From Physella acuta (lineage: Eukaryota > Mollusca > Gastropoda > Physidae), in contig NW_026732605.1 in the NCBI RefSeq assembly GCF_028476545.1, positions 52,501 to 116,500 on the forward strand: DNA of 64,000 nucleotides, given 5' to 3'. Of the stretch, positions 1-10,779 are shown in pieces (the stretch's first letter is position 1; each line of letters opens with the position of its first letter). Under the pieces are notes generated by a model. That model was not told the origin of the DNA, searched no databases, and was given only the letters and a program-made list of their open reading frames with translations. The position numbers were made by a program, and so were the translations under genes.

Positions 1-204
1 GGTCAAGGTATTACCAAACATATATTTCAAACTCCATTGTTCTAAATACCTGACCAATGATATTAAATTCTCTAAGGAACAACACAAATAAAACAATAAG
101 TGGGTATCGTCTATCATACAGTAGATCAGAAAATACAAGTAGAGTACAATACCCACACTTTGTATCATAATACTTTCAAACAGTAATAGGAAACTGGTTT
201 ATTA

Positions 205-206
<2 letters not shown>

Positions 207-254
<48 letters not shown>
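207..254. repeat. (TA)n microsatellite
   Basis: Uninterrupted TA dinucleotides, about 24 copies, in unique AT-rich sequence. Confidence 0.95.
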
Positions 255-256
<2 letters not shown>

Positions 257-655
257 GTTCGTGTAAAGGAATCAGTAATTACTTAGGCTAAAACAAAGTT
301 GTGTTTACGTATGCACTTATGTATATCGCCCACATGAGTAAAGCAATTAGTGTAGACGCCATATTAAAACGTATTTGTCCTTTCGAAAAAGTTGATGGTC
401 TTTCAAAAAGAATAAAACATCATTTTTTTGTGTATTTCGACCTTCAGAAATGTTGTATATTTCCTTTATCAGCATAATTTTTGGATATACTTTTTTAATA
501 ATAATTTTTTCCTCAAAAAGTACATCAGAGATAGACGGGAGGGTGTGGTAGGGTGTTAGAGCGCTCGACTGTTAGGAAGAAAATCTAGACTTAAGTATGC
601 TGGTCGTTCATCTGTATATGTGTAGGTCTGCGAGATAGTGGTGTGTGATGTGAGA
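255..655. other. AT-rich intergenic, no gene seen
   Basis: No coding frame of note. Positions 541-605 weakly resemble a decayed tRNA-type SINE head (GGTAGGGTGTTAGAGCGCTC followed by a poor B box). Confidence 0.4.
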
Positions 656-860
656 GGTATGGGGGGGGGGGGGGGGCATGACGACATCGAGAGTTAATGG
701 ATGCGGGTGTAGTGGTGGGTGAGGTGCTTAGGTGAGGTGGTTAGGTGATGTGGAGGGTGATGTGGGTGTATGAGAAGATGGGTGAGATGTATGGATGATG
801 TAGTGGGTGTGGAGGTGTGAGGTAAGTGGATTTGGGAGGTGGGGAGAAGCATGCATGCGT
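656..860 (+). repeat. G-rich degenerate simple repeat
   Basis: A poly-G run (661-676) is followed by irregular GGTGAGGTG / GATGTGGGTG words. It is strongly G-skewed and has no fixed period. Confidence 0.6.
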
Positions 861-1323
861 AACAGAGGTAGTGCGGTTATTTACAAGTCGTTAATATTTT
901 AATTTTTTCAATTAAATTTCTTTGTAGGAAAAGCACACCTTCTTCTAACATGTCAACTAATTGTATATTTATTCGACAGGGCGACTTTATCAATTAATTT
1001 ATTATACAGGAACTTTTCCAACAAGGCCGCTGTAAGCATGTCTTAGACCAAGTACTTGGTTTCAAACGAAATCGTTAAAAATAATTAATCTAATTAGCTA
1101 AAAATAGAACAAACTGCCCTACATCCGGTTTAATTAAGTAAAGCTATTTTGAAACCTCACAATCCGTGAAGTCGCCTTTAAAGAAAAAAAGATTTATGAT
1201 AAGTTTAATATTTTACTTCATTAAAAATCAATCAGAGGGACTGGCAGTATATCGATAGGACTAAATTGCTACTGTTGAAATCAAAGTAACTCTTTTTATT
1301 GGCTCATAAAAATCGTTTTTGTC

Positions 1324-1325
<2 letters not shown>
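861..1325. other. AT-rich intergenic, nothing recognised
   Basis: Unique-looking AT-rich sequence without long open frames, repeats or RNA gene signatures that I can identify. Confidence 0.4.

Positions 1326-1400
<75 letters not shown>
1326..1400. repeat. (TA)n microsatellite
   Basis: About 37 uninterrupted TA units. Confidence 0.95.
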
Positions 1401-1404
<4 letters not shown>

Positions 1405-1880
1405 TATGAAAAAGCTGGTCGAATAAAAGTAACGTGATTTGTCTTGCCATATTTAGGACCTCATATTATTTTTATCCTCGATATACGCAGGCACTTGAGC
1501 ATTATTCACCTAATGCCAGTTAATTGAGGGCTATTTGTCAGAGAAGGAATGAATTTAGGGCCCAAAGTAATTGGTTTGGATACGATTGTTTGCTATGGTT
1601 ATGGGCTTTTGTTGTGGTCTATGCGGCGATGGTCGATCAATGATGTTTTTTGAACACTGGGGGCTGGTTAAACTATTTTAATACAATGTAGCTTAGTTTT
1701 GTTTCAGAACATTTAAATGATTTAATCTTTAGGCTTACTTATGCATTTTGTTGAATGGTTTACTTTAGAATTAATAATTATTCAAATTTTAAAATATCAA
1801 AAATTATTTCATCAAATTTAACAAGGCTGTTTTGATTTTTAAATGACGAACGACGTAAAGTGAAACAGTGGTTGTGAATT
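1401..1880. other. Unique intergenic sequence
   Basis: Moderately AT-rich sequence (slightly more GC at 1440-1650). No open frame, repeat or splice-bounded exon could be supported. Confidence 0.4.
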
Positions 1881-2169
1881 CTAGACTAGACTAGACTAGA
1901 CTAGACTAGACTAGACTAGACTAGACTAGACTAGACTAGACTAGACTAGACTAGACTAGACTAGACTAGACTAGACTAGACTAGACTAGACTAGACTAGA
2001 CTAGACTAGACTAGACTAGACTAGACTAGACTAGACTAGACTAGACTAGACTAGACTAGACTAGACTAGACTAGACTAGACTAGACTAGACTAGACTAGA
2101 CTAGACTAGACTAGACTAGACTAGACTAGACTAGACTAGACTAGACTAGACTAGACTAGACTAGACTAG
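1881..2169. repeat. Perfect (CTAGA)n pentamer array
   Basis: 289 bp, about 58 copies of CTAGA with no mismatch visible. Every unit carries the palindrome CTAG. Perfect homogeneity over this length points to recent expansion. It begins right after GAATT and ends in GTTC, with abrupt edges. Confidence 0.97.
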
Positions 2170-2302
2170 TTCAAAGGTCGTTATGATTAAGGTAATCACA
2201 AATCTCGTCTTTTTGATAAATGTTATTTCATATTTTTTTAAGTTAGAGATCTACTACTGCAAGGTCATTTACTATTTCTACACGTAATTTGTTTTAGAGG
2301 TG

Positions 2303-2491
2303 ACAGGACCAATTATTTCAAGACAAATACTACCATGGACAAATTATCCCAGACAAAATTCTTAAACAAATATCTCACAGCAAAATATGTCTAGTATTTA
2401 TGAGGATTTTAATCGATGTTAACATTGTGATCATTTGTCCGTGATATATTTTGTCTGGGATATTTGTCTGAGATCATTTGTCATGGAACCC
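2303..2491. mobile_element. Short foldback-like element with inverted repeat arms
   Basis: The left arm (2303-2400) carries GACAAATTATCCCAGACAAA-type units. The right arm (2425-2491) carries the same words inverted (ATTTTGTCTGGGATATTTGT) and ends in CATGGAACCC. The reverse complement of that end, GGTTCCATGACAAATGATCT, recurs at 23535 and 26028, which supports a shared terminus. The spacer between the arms is tiny. The arms are diverged, so this is an old copy. Confidence 0.55.
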
Positions 2492-2494
2492 TTT

Positions 2495-3164
2495 CAGCAT
2501 ATTAATTGTTTTTTTTTTTAAGTTATGAATGTAATGACTAGTTTAGTTTGAGTAATAAATATATGAGGTTTACCAAAAACGAATCGATCATATAATAGGA
2601 ATGCCAAATTTTACATGTTTTCTCAGTCAAAAGTCATATATTTAAACATAATTAAATCATCCAATAATTAGCTAGTCTGTGAGTTGTACTTTTCAACAAC
2701 AATCATTCGGTGGTTAAATACAACACTGCTACTTCTCCGGCTAAATTCAACATAACAATTATTGGGTATCAGTGAGCATTATTCAGTCTGTTTTAATATT
2801 AGTTGCCGGGTTTGTTTGATGGTTTTTTGTCCATAAGTCACAATTATCAGTCTTTGGATGGATCACTCATAATTACAACGTCTGGTAATCTGTCCGTTAT
2901 TTAGACAACACAGACAGACCGAAAAGTTGATGTGTGTAAAATTATTTAGGGGAGATCAAATTGCTTACTTTATTGAACTTTATGAACTGTACTTTTGTTT
3001 CTTGAGTAAATGGGATACATTTTGATTTATGGATTTTTTTTTTTTTGGGGAAATGGCGTTAAGGATTTTGATTTGGATTAATCGAGTATTGAAATTTGAT
3101 CAAGGCTAAAATTGACAACAAGAATTGAGTTGCACAACTGAGTTATGTTCTAATTTTTATTTGA
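2495..3164. other. AT-rich intergenic, nothing recognised
   Basis: Unique-looking sequence rich in poly-T and poly-A. No supported gene or repeat. Confidence 0.4.
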
Positions 3165-3480
3165 TTTGGGAGCTATTCTGAACTGGGAGTTAAGACTGGA
3201 TGATATAGGAGCTAAGAATGGATAAAGTGAGAGCTAAACTGCATGAAGTGGGAGCTAAAATTGGATGAAGTGGGAGCTAAGACGACTACATGAAGTTGGA
3301 ACTAAGACGATCGCATAAAGTTGGAGCAAAAAATGGATGAAGTGGGAGCTAAGACTGCATAAAGTGGGAGCTAAGACGACTCCATGAAGTGGGAGCTAAG
3401 ATTGCATGAAGTGGGAGCTAAATCTTACTAAAGTAGAAGATAAAACTTGCTGAATTGGGAGCTAAAATTGGATATAGAAA
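3165..3480 (+). repeat. Degenerate 22-27 bp minisatellite
   Basis: Around a dozen diverged units built on GAAGTGGGAGCTAAGACTG with variable inserts (CATGAA, CATAAA, GGATGAA). Copies at the edges are most diverged, as expected for an ageing tandem array. Confidence 0.8.
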
Positions 3481-4140
3481 GTATCTTGGTCTCAGGGAGC
3501 TTAGTGGTCTTCAGTTAGGTCTGGAATGCTTATTATTCAGCATTGTCAAATCTATTTTCTTTTCAACGCATTGTTTTTTTTTCGTTGTTGTGTTTTATTT
3601 TATTTGTTTTATAAATCTACATTAATCCTTACACAACTTCTAAAATTACTTTTACCTTCTCTCCACGATCAAATTTACAGTCCAAACATTTGAACCGTAT
3701 GCTAAGTTAGTAAAACAAAATACGCCTACTCAAGACAATCTACCACCACTACTCTCATACGACCCATGTCTTCCCCACCCACCACTCCCAACACCCACCC
3801 GCCTTCTAAAATATCTATAACGGTATAGTATCTTAATGACAGTGTTAATCGCCACTAACGACTATGTCGATAATCGTAAAAGTAGATTGGAGACCTCGAA
3901 AAAAGGATGATGAGAGAGAAGAAAAAAGAACGAAATTACAAGATGAATAACTGCTAGTGGTTACTAAAGGACAGAGGTCAATAGTTGACCTTCAGGGTCA
4001 AGGTTACGGCCTAACTACATGGACGGCATTAACGTCACGGTTAAACTTTAAAATAGAAGCCTTGATTAGTTTTAATGTACCCGTTAAGTGTTAAATATAT
4101 GTACTATAATAATATTGTACTATCGTTTAGATATTATTAC
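3481..4140. other. Intergenic, nothing recognised
   Basis: Unique-looking sequence. It contains a C-rich stretch at 3770-3800 and a purine-rich stretch at 3895-3945. No gene supported. Confidence 0.4.
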
Positions 4141-4144
4141 TGCT

Positions 4145-4230
4145 GTTGGATTGAGTGGTCTAGTGGTAGAGCTCATATTACCCACATGAAAGAAGGGGAC
4201 CTGAGTTCGTATTCTGTGTGTCGTACTTTG
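4145..4230 (+). repeat. tRNA-like SINE head, decayed
   Basis: GTGGTCTAGTGGTAGAGC resembles a Pol III A box, and GAGTTCGTATTC about 45 bp later resembles a B box. The acceptor-stem ends do not pair well, so this is a SINE head fragment rather than a functional tRNA gene. Confidence 0.35.
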
Positions 4231-4254
4231 TTGGGAGTTATATGATTGGTGTTA

Positions 4255-4512
4255 CGGGTCATTGGTAGGTCGGGATAGAATATTCTAGAAAGCAGGGGTT
4301 AGGGTTAGGGCTTGTGTTTGGGGTTAGTGTTGGAGTTAGGATAAGGCTTAGACTTAGACTTAGACTTATTTCTATGGTTGGGTCTGGGTTTAATTTTAGG
4401 CTGAGCTGAATGCTTAGGTTTAGGCTTTTGCTTAAGGTTAGGATTAAGGTAAGATTAGGTCTATAGTTAGGGTTAGGTTTGAGGTTTGGTTAAGGGTTAG
4501 CTTAAATTATAG
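4255..4512 (+). repeat. Degenerate telomere-like TTAGG repeats
   Basis: Irregular GGTTAGGG, GCTTAGG and GACTTA hexamer-type words form a decayed interstitial telomere-like tract. Confidence 0.6.
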
Positions 4513-4805
4513 GGTTGGAGTCCTTATGTTCTCACCAGGCTTATCTCCCACCCTACTGAACGCAGGGTAAACTCGCACCCCACCGTCCCGTACCCGACTT
4601 GACCGTATGGGTAGTTCTTACGTCTGCTAAATTACCCCTTGTGTCTAAAAAAAAGTGCTGCTTTTGTGGAAGCGTCGTTGTGAGAAATTATCTGTTTTTC
4701 GTCGTAGCCGAATCATCCTGCTAATCAGAATTCAGCATTTTGAGAGAGAATTGACAGTGATAGATACTATGGCCAATACTCAGTCCTAAAGTTTTTTTTT
4801 CCATC

Positions 4806-5113
4806 CTGAGGTCGGCGTGGTAGGGTCGGTTAAGCTTATGGTAGCTGAACCGAAAAGTCCCGAGTTCTAACCCCCGGGAGTATGAGGATCGATAGCTGGG
4901 GACAGCCACTCTTCTAGGAGAGACAACTCCAAAATCAAACAACTGCTGCCTTGTAGTTTGTTTTTGGTTAGACAAAGGCTATGGGAGCAAATCCAAAACA
5001 GAAAAGCAGGCTGAAATCGGAGTCAATGTGGTACATAACAAGTTGATACGTAATAATTAATTATGTTTGAGGGAATCCCTTCCAACATTAGAATTAAGAA
5101 CGAAGAAGAAAAA
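4806..5113 (+). mobile_element. SINE-B copy, near full length
   Basis: A tRNA-like head (GGTCGGCGTGG, then the B box GAGTTCTAACCC) is followed by the family body GCTGGGGACAGCCACTCTTC at about 4895. The end is TTAAGAACGAAGAAGAA. The same order of blocks recurs at 60196, 61547 and, inverted, at 57566. Confidence 0.85.
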
Positions 5114-5114
5114 A

Positions 5115-6290
5115 GACTCTGGGACAGGTTAAGTAAAGTTCAACTCAGCTCCCAATGCTACATTGCAAGATCATTGAATGAAAAATTCTACTTTCGCTAC
5201 TATTATTCATCATGTGTTATTACTTCGAAGATTGAATAATAAAACGCACTTTGTAAAATTCTCACAAGTGTTTCCTGATTTTGTTTTTTTTAACTTCAAA
5301 TATTGTGGTTCTTTGGGGAATTTTCAGCGACAGGGTATAAAAAAGTTCACTTTCCTCGCCATTTATTTCGTCTAGAAGCAAGAAAAGACAATTTGACCCA
5401 CACATTAATCTTATACTCTTTTCCATACTCTAAAGTTTATTTCTTTAATCCAATTCAATGTAGAACCTTAACCCTAGATAGTATATGACCTAACGAAGAC
5501 CCCTCCCCCAACACACACACACACACACACACTTCCCCCCTTCCCCCTTGATAATATGTACCAATGTACACAGGAGCCACATCGTCCCTTATGAACTCAA
5601 ATATATTCCAACTTGAAACAAAATTAGATTTGCTTCTTAATAAAAATGAAAATAAAGAACGCGAGACAGATCTATCGTAAAAAAAAGCATTACGAATAAT
5701 ATTCTCACAATTTTTTTTTTTTTTTTTTTTGGAAAATTCAGTTTCATCGTTGTGGGGGGGGGGGGGGGGGGCAAAAATTAGGACATTTGAACTTCAATTT
5801 GAAAAAATTTATCTGGCCAAGTAAGTAGATTAAAACAGTGCCAGTGTCTTGTGAGAATCCTGGGGTGAAAAGTGTGGTATGGCCGACATAACGGTGAACT
5901 CTTGGCTATCGTTGAACTTTGTTTTAATAGAAAATGAACGAAATGTCTATACATTTTGGTGCTTCTCAAATCAGTTTAAATTTTTGTACAAAATTTAAAG
6001 AAATTTCTAATAATTTAGTTTGTTGATGGTGTTTTAAAGGGTCATTTTAAACAAAGTTTTAAATTTTAAAAAAAAATGACCTCTTTCATTGCATTGGCTT
6101 GCGGCCGTGTGCTCGGGAGACGAGGCTAGTCCTATAAGTCCCTTAGACGATACAAAATATTAAATGTCCGCAAAGTTGTGAACCTATTGGACATTCCCTC
6201 CGAGTGGAGAAATAAACCCATTAGTCGCGGGATCAAAACCCATATTGTCATTGTGAATGTATTTTTTAACAAAGAAATCCCCCTTAAACA
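5115..6290. other. AT-rich intergenic with simple repeats
   Basis: Holds an (AC)n tract at 5509-5532, a poly-T run at 5711-5731 and a poly-G run at 5754-5771. The short open frames here are under 70 codons and show no recognisable protein. Confidence 0.45.
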
Positions 6291-6328
6291 CACACTCACA
6301 CACACACACATACACACACACCCCTACC

Positions 6329-6500
6329 CAGTGGCGTAGCGAGGTCGGGTGTCACCCAGTGCGGCACTTAATGGTGTCACCCTTAGAGGCGTAGCGACCC
6401 TTCCCGGGGACAAACTTTCAAATTTGCTTTTTTTTGCCTTGGTGTCACTCCCCTAAATGGTGTCACCTGGTGCGCCCCCCCCCCCCTAGCTACGCCTCTG
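6329..6500 (+). mobile_element. hAT-like MITE, chimeric short form
   Basis: Starts CAGTGGCGTAGCGAGG and ends CTAGCTACGCCTCTG, giving inverted termini of about 15 bp. The flanks CCCCTACC and CCCGTACC form an 8-bp target duplication with one mismatch. An internal GAGGCGTAGCGACCC segment looks like the left end of a second MITE type. No coding capacity. Confidence 0.8.
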
Positions 6501-6508
6501 CCCGTACC

Positions 6509-7221
6509 TCGACCCCTTAGAAGGTCCTCAGTGCGAAATTTCATTGCAAGCTGCAGGCTCTCGGTTTGTACATATGATATCTTCCTAATGAGTGAAAGCG
6601 GATCCGGCTAGGCGTTGCTCTAGCTAAAATTACTTTAGGTGTCGGAAAGACGTTTAGGTGAGACGTTGCACAAACTACAACATGACGACACATTAAATTA
6701 AAGTTTAGATAACTTTTCAAACTCGGTTTATATAGTACATCCAAACTGACACTTTAATTTTGTTTTAGTTCTAAAAGGTAAATGGAAAAAAAAAACATCG
6801 TTATGAACCCGGAAGTGAAATAAAACAAGAGAGTTTGACATTAAAATAAAAACATCAATACTGAATCAACGTGTAAAATATATTTTCATTGAAATTGATC
6901 TGGGTATGACAATGAGAAATAGTGATACGTTTAAGAGGACACGAAAAAACATGATCCGTCTCATTAGATAGTTTATAGTCGTTGAAAAGTTTTATTACTC
7001 GTAAAGTAGAAGTAGATTTCTATATTTTTGAAGATTTGCTTTAAAGTATATTTGTGGGAGGAGTCAGGAAAGGCGGAAGTAATATGTTTTTAAATTTCTT
7101 TACAATAAATAGCATATAAAAATATTATCTCGGTTGGATACGTCATTGTGGTTGAGTAGTATTTTATGATGGTGTTTAAAGATAGCGGATGAAGTAAAAT
7201 CTATTCCATTTTGCGATACCA
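6509..7221. other. Intergenic, nothing recognised
   Basis: Unique-looking AT-rich sequence. No gene or repeat family identified. Confidence 0.4.
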
Positions 7222-7366
7222 TTTATGCACGCAAAGTTGGACGAGGCAAAGGAAGAAGAAGACAAGGAAGATCAAGGGAAAAGTGGAGACACATAGCAGA
7301 TAAACAACTAAGAGCGGACTACCTTGGAGAACTTCAAAGTTGCCAGAGATACCTTCAGAAGTAAAG
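7222..7366 (+). pseudogene. Possible LINE ORF2 C-terminal remnant
   Basis: One frame reads GRGKGRRRQGRSREKWRHIA and continues for about 20 residues to a stop. The basic GRxRRGRQRxKW pattern is typical of the extreme C-terminus of several LINE reverse-transcriptase proteins. Only this scrap is visible and no catalytic domain accompanies it, so the assignment rests on one motif. Confidence 0.3.
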
Positions 7367-7386
7367 ATAACTTTACGAGGTGACCC

Positions 7387-7631
7387 CATAGGCGTAGCGA
7401 TGGGGGGGCAGGGGGGCGCCAAAATGGGTTGTAAAAATAAATTAAAATGTCATTTTAGCTGCATTCTTGCAGTTTGAGGGGGGGGGGGGAGGGTGCAAAT
7501 CGAAAGTTTGAAGGGGGGTGCAAATCGAAAATTTGAGGGGGGGGGGAGGTGCAAATTGAAAATTAGCTCCCGAGGGGGGCGCCAAATTGAAAGTTTGTCC
7601 CCGGGCGCCGGGAAGGGTCGCTACGCCTCTG
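7387..7631 (-). mobile_element. hAT-like MITE, type B
   Basis: Starts CATAGGCGTAGCGATGGG and ends TCGCTACGCCTCTG, with inverted termini. The flanks GGTGACCC and GGTGACAC match at 7 of 8 bases. The interior has poly-G runs and a TAAAATGTCATTTTAG stretch shared with the inverted copy at 12813. Confidence 0.82.
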
Positions 7632-7639
7632 GGTGACAC

Positions 7640-9105
7640 TAACTGCCATGGTAACAGAGGGAGAAGGTGATAATAATAAGTTATGTAAAATGAGACATCG
7701 AGTTGTTGGTCTTGTACTATTTTAAATTTATTTTTATAGTGGATTCCTTACATCACAGAAAATTCAGACGTAGTTTGATTACAGGATTGCAAGAATATTT
7801 TCAAAATTAAATGAAATTTTATTTTGGTCATAGTTCTATTTAATTCACCATTAAGAAACACGTCAGATTATTTTAATTAGTAATTATCGGTTTTAACTAG
7901 ACTAGTTACCAGTCAACAAAAAGATTCACTTATGCTAGTGTTATTTGCATCAAAGGACGACACAGTTCTCAATCTGTCCCTCGCGTTTTAGTTAGGAGTA
8001 AAAAAACAAACAGCTGAAATCGCTTCAGTCTCATTCGTTCTTCATCAGCAAGAAATTAAAATTGGCAATAACAAGTTGAACGAAAAATATTAATTAAACA
8101 CTCTTGACACAAAATTTAAAAATCATTCGATATTTTTTTACAAATTTAATTTTTAAATTTGAGAAGCAATTAATTTTTTTTTAAAAAAACAGAACATACC
8201 TCTTTTTTTTTAAATCTCCCCACCCCCATAATTCCTCAAAGAAAACAATTATAATGGTGAACCTTCAATTTTATTGACAACTGATAATGAGTTATTAATT
8301 ATATTTTTTTGGGGAAAACCAGTAAATTAAATGACGACGCTGTTATCCGAGTAATTAATTAGATACCAGACGAAGATTAATTCTAACCGGTCTGAAAGGT
8401 TGAATCACAAAGCGAACGACGACACCTTTTCAGCTCGTGATAAAACCTGATGCTAAGTCTAGTCAGCAGAGGTGGTAATTAAATACTCAAATAATCAAGG
8501 CCACATCTTCAATATCCCCCCACCTCAACACTCATATCTTGTGTCTGATTTAAGTATTAATGTGTAGCCAATATAAAGCTTGTCGGGTCCTGTTTAGAGC
8601 TACTAATGTTCAGGGACATTTAGGTGACTTGGATCGATTTACAGAAAATTAGAAATTGAATGTTCCTTTTTTTATAGCTAAGAGTACGAGATTTCAAAAC
8701 GGGAAATCTTTGGTTTCCTTATATATTTTGTAGCCCGGGGCGGAAACCCCCCATCTCCCCCTAGTTACACCACTGCTTTCGGGAATGGTTTTTGCAAATA
8801 AAAATGTAATTTTTTAAAAACCAGTGGGAACAATTTGCGATCTAAAGTAATATAATTAAAGCTTTTTTTTTTTACATATAAGATCATTTTTACCATTGTT
8901 TTAATTATTTTTTATTCGGTTTAAAATTTCAAGTATTAGAGAACGAGTTTAAAAAATAAATGATGCGGCAATTTAAGATATAATTACAACGGGGTGTTAA
9001 TTAATACGTGTAATTAATTACCCGGATAAGTAGAATAAGCGGAATTTTTTTAATCCATTACATCCATTCTGCTATATTATATGGCAATTTTGCAGTGGGG
9101 AGCTA
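7640..9105. other. AT-rich intergenic
   Basis: Mostly unique AT-rich DNA without supported genes. A fragment at 8737-8773 (CCTAGTTACACCACTG end) resembles the right terminus of a hAT-like MITE. Confidence 0.4.
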
Positions 9106-9109
9106 TTGA

Positions 9110-9235
9110 CACACCGTGGGCCTAGCGTTAGCTATGGCCCGAACCCTAACCAAAGCCATGACCATAACGCTAGCCCTTACCATAACGTTAGCCCAAACCC
9201 TAACCCTGACCCTAGCCCTAAACCCCTAAACAAAA
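9110..9235 (-). repeat. Degenerate telomere-like CCCTAA repeats
   Basis: The C-rich strand of TTAGGG-like words (AACCCTAACCCTGACCCTAG) lies on the plus strand, mixed with GCCATGACCATAACG variants. Confidence 0.6.
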
Positions 9236-9261
9236 CTTTATATTCTAAACACTGGCCCATA

Positions 9262-9300
9262 CTCTTCTTTCTTCTTCTTCTTCGTTCTTAATTGAGAATA
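9262..9300 (-). repeat. SINE-B 3' tail fragment
   Basis: CTTCTTCTTCTTCGTTCTTAATTG is the inverted 3' end of SINE-B. The body does not follow, so this is a short fragment. Confidence 0.5.
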
Positions 9301-9640
9301 TGGTGGAGGATTTAGACAACAAGCCCGACTTCGTGGACAAACCGGACTGTGGCCTCCAGATAAGCAGATTCCCCATATAATTTTTCTCTGAGTGGGGTGG
9401 GCAGGGGCCAGTGTCTGACTCGCGCCTGGCTATATAAAGAACATTCCTGAAGGACGTGCTCCGTATTCCCCGGGCTTATACTCTAACCTTTACCCTTGGC
9501 CTAAACCTAACATTTGCCCTAAACCCGATCCTGCCCTCAAACGTAGTTATTTCAACAGAAAAAGCCCATTAAACAGTATACAAACGTGCTTAAGCAACCT
9601 CTGTATTTGATTCTTACTCTATATATTAAGTCCATTATCA
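9301..9640. other. Intergenic with scattered CCCTAA-like words
   Basis: No gene. 9480-9540 holds further degenerate telomere-like words on the C strand. Confidence 0.4.
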
Positions 9641-9807
9641 ACCCACACCCAGAGGTGTAGCGAGGGCGGGGCGGGGGGAGGGGGAGGCGCGGGTCGCACC
9701 GGGTGACACTATTTAGAGGAGTGACACCAAGGCAAAAAATTGCCAAATTTCAGACTAAAAATATTTTTTTGCCTGTCCCATTAAAAATGTCAAGTACAAA
9801 TGTAGTA

Positions 9808-9810
<3 letters not shown>

Positions 9811-9903
<93 letters not shown>
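9811..9903. repeat. (TA)n microsatellite
   Basis: About 46 TA units inside the long hAT-like element. Confidence 0.95.
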
Positions 9904-9905
<2 letters not shown>

Positions 9906-10529
9906 TGTGTGTAAGTGCATTAGTGTGTTTAGTTTTTTTTTTGTTTTTTTTTTTTAATGTGTTTAGCATAAATCAACTTTAATAATTTTTTTTATAGAAG
10001 CCCTATTTAATGTAACATCCAGTCGGTCAAAATGATATAAAGCATGAAAGCTTTGTATAAGTAAGGGTGTCTCGTGTTATGTTTATTTTGTATGTTCTTT
10101 ATATTTATATTACTAATTTTTTAAATATTATTGATTGAATACATTTCCTTTATATAAAATTTTATTCTTTAGTAATTACTTTATAAAAAAAATAATTAAG
10201 AGAAGAAAATGCTTTTAATTTGTTTAGTACAAATCTATTCAAAGGAGCTTATGACCACCCCTATTGGTCTATTTTTAAAAAAAAGGGAAATAAGTCATAG
10301 AAGTGGTTTGAACATTTGCTTATTTTTTATAAGTTTAACTGTAGGAGAAAGACTCGGCTTTCACAGTGGTTTAAAAACAAAGGGAAAAAGAATATACAAG
10401 AACGTGGGGTGGTGTCTATAGAATAAAGATAATCCAACCGCAGCTAAGGTATTTTTTTACAAAACAACCATCAAGTCAAAAATGAAAGAAAATTTACTTT
10501 TTTTAACTATAAAAAAATTTATAATGGTC

Positions 10530-10607
10530 GGTTCTGGTCCCTTAAATGGCGTGCTCCCCCCCCCCCCCCCCCGCATTACGGGGTCTGGCGGCACCGTAGT
10601 TCCACCC

Positions 10608-10610
<3 letters not shown>
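10530..10610 (-). mobile_element. hAT-like MITE fragment (type C)
   Basis: A poly-C run is followed by GGGGTCTGGCGGCACCGTAG and an end in CCACCCCTG. The same words occur at 47190-47253. The reverse complement starts CAGGGGTGGAACTACGG, a CAG terminus like the other hAT-like ends. The other end is unclear. Confidence 0.5.

Positions 10611-10694
<84 letters not shown>
10611..10694. repeat. (TA)n microsatellite
   Basis: About 42 TA units, directly abutting the MITE fragment terminus. Confidence 0.95.
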
Positions 10695-10697
<3 letters not shown>

Positions 10698-10779
10698 TGT
10701 TTCTTGGGGGTAGGGGGGTTTACACCACGAAGTGCCGCACCGAGTGACATCCGACCTAGCGACGCCACTGCCCACACCC

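Larger units (their letters stand above)
9650..10770 (-). mobile_element. Long hAT-like non-autonomous element with perfect TSD
   Basis: Begins CAGAGGTGTAGCGAGG and ends CTAGCGACGCCACTG. The flanks 9642-9649 and 10771-10778 are both CCCACACC, an exact 8-bp target duplication. Both ends match the type A MITE in reverse orientation, with the ACACCAAGGCAAAAAA block at one end and GAAGTGCCGCACCG at the other. The interior holds two (TA)n arrays, an AT-rich core without a recognisable transposase, and a second MITE-like fragment. It is either a longer relative of the MITEs or a MITE enlarged by later insertions. Confidence 0.75.
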
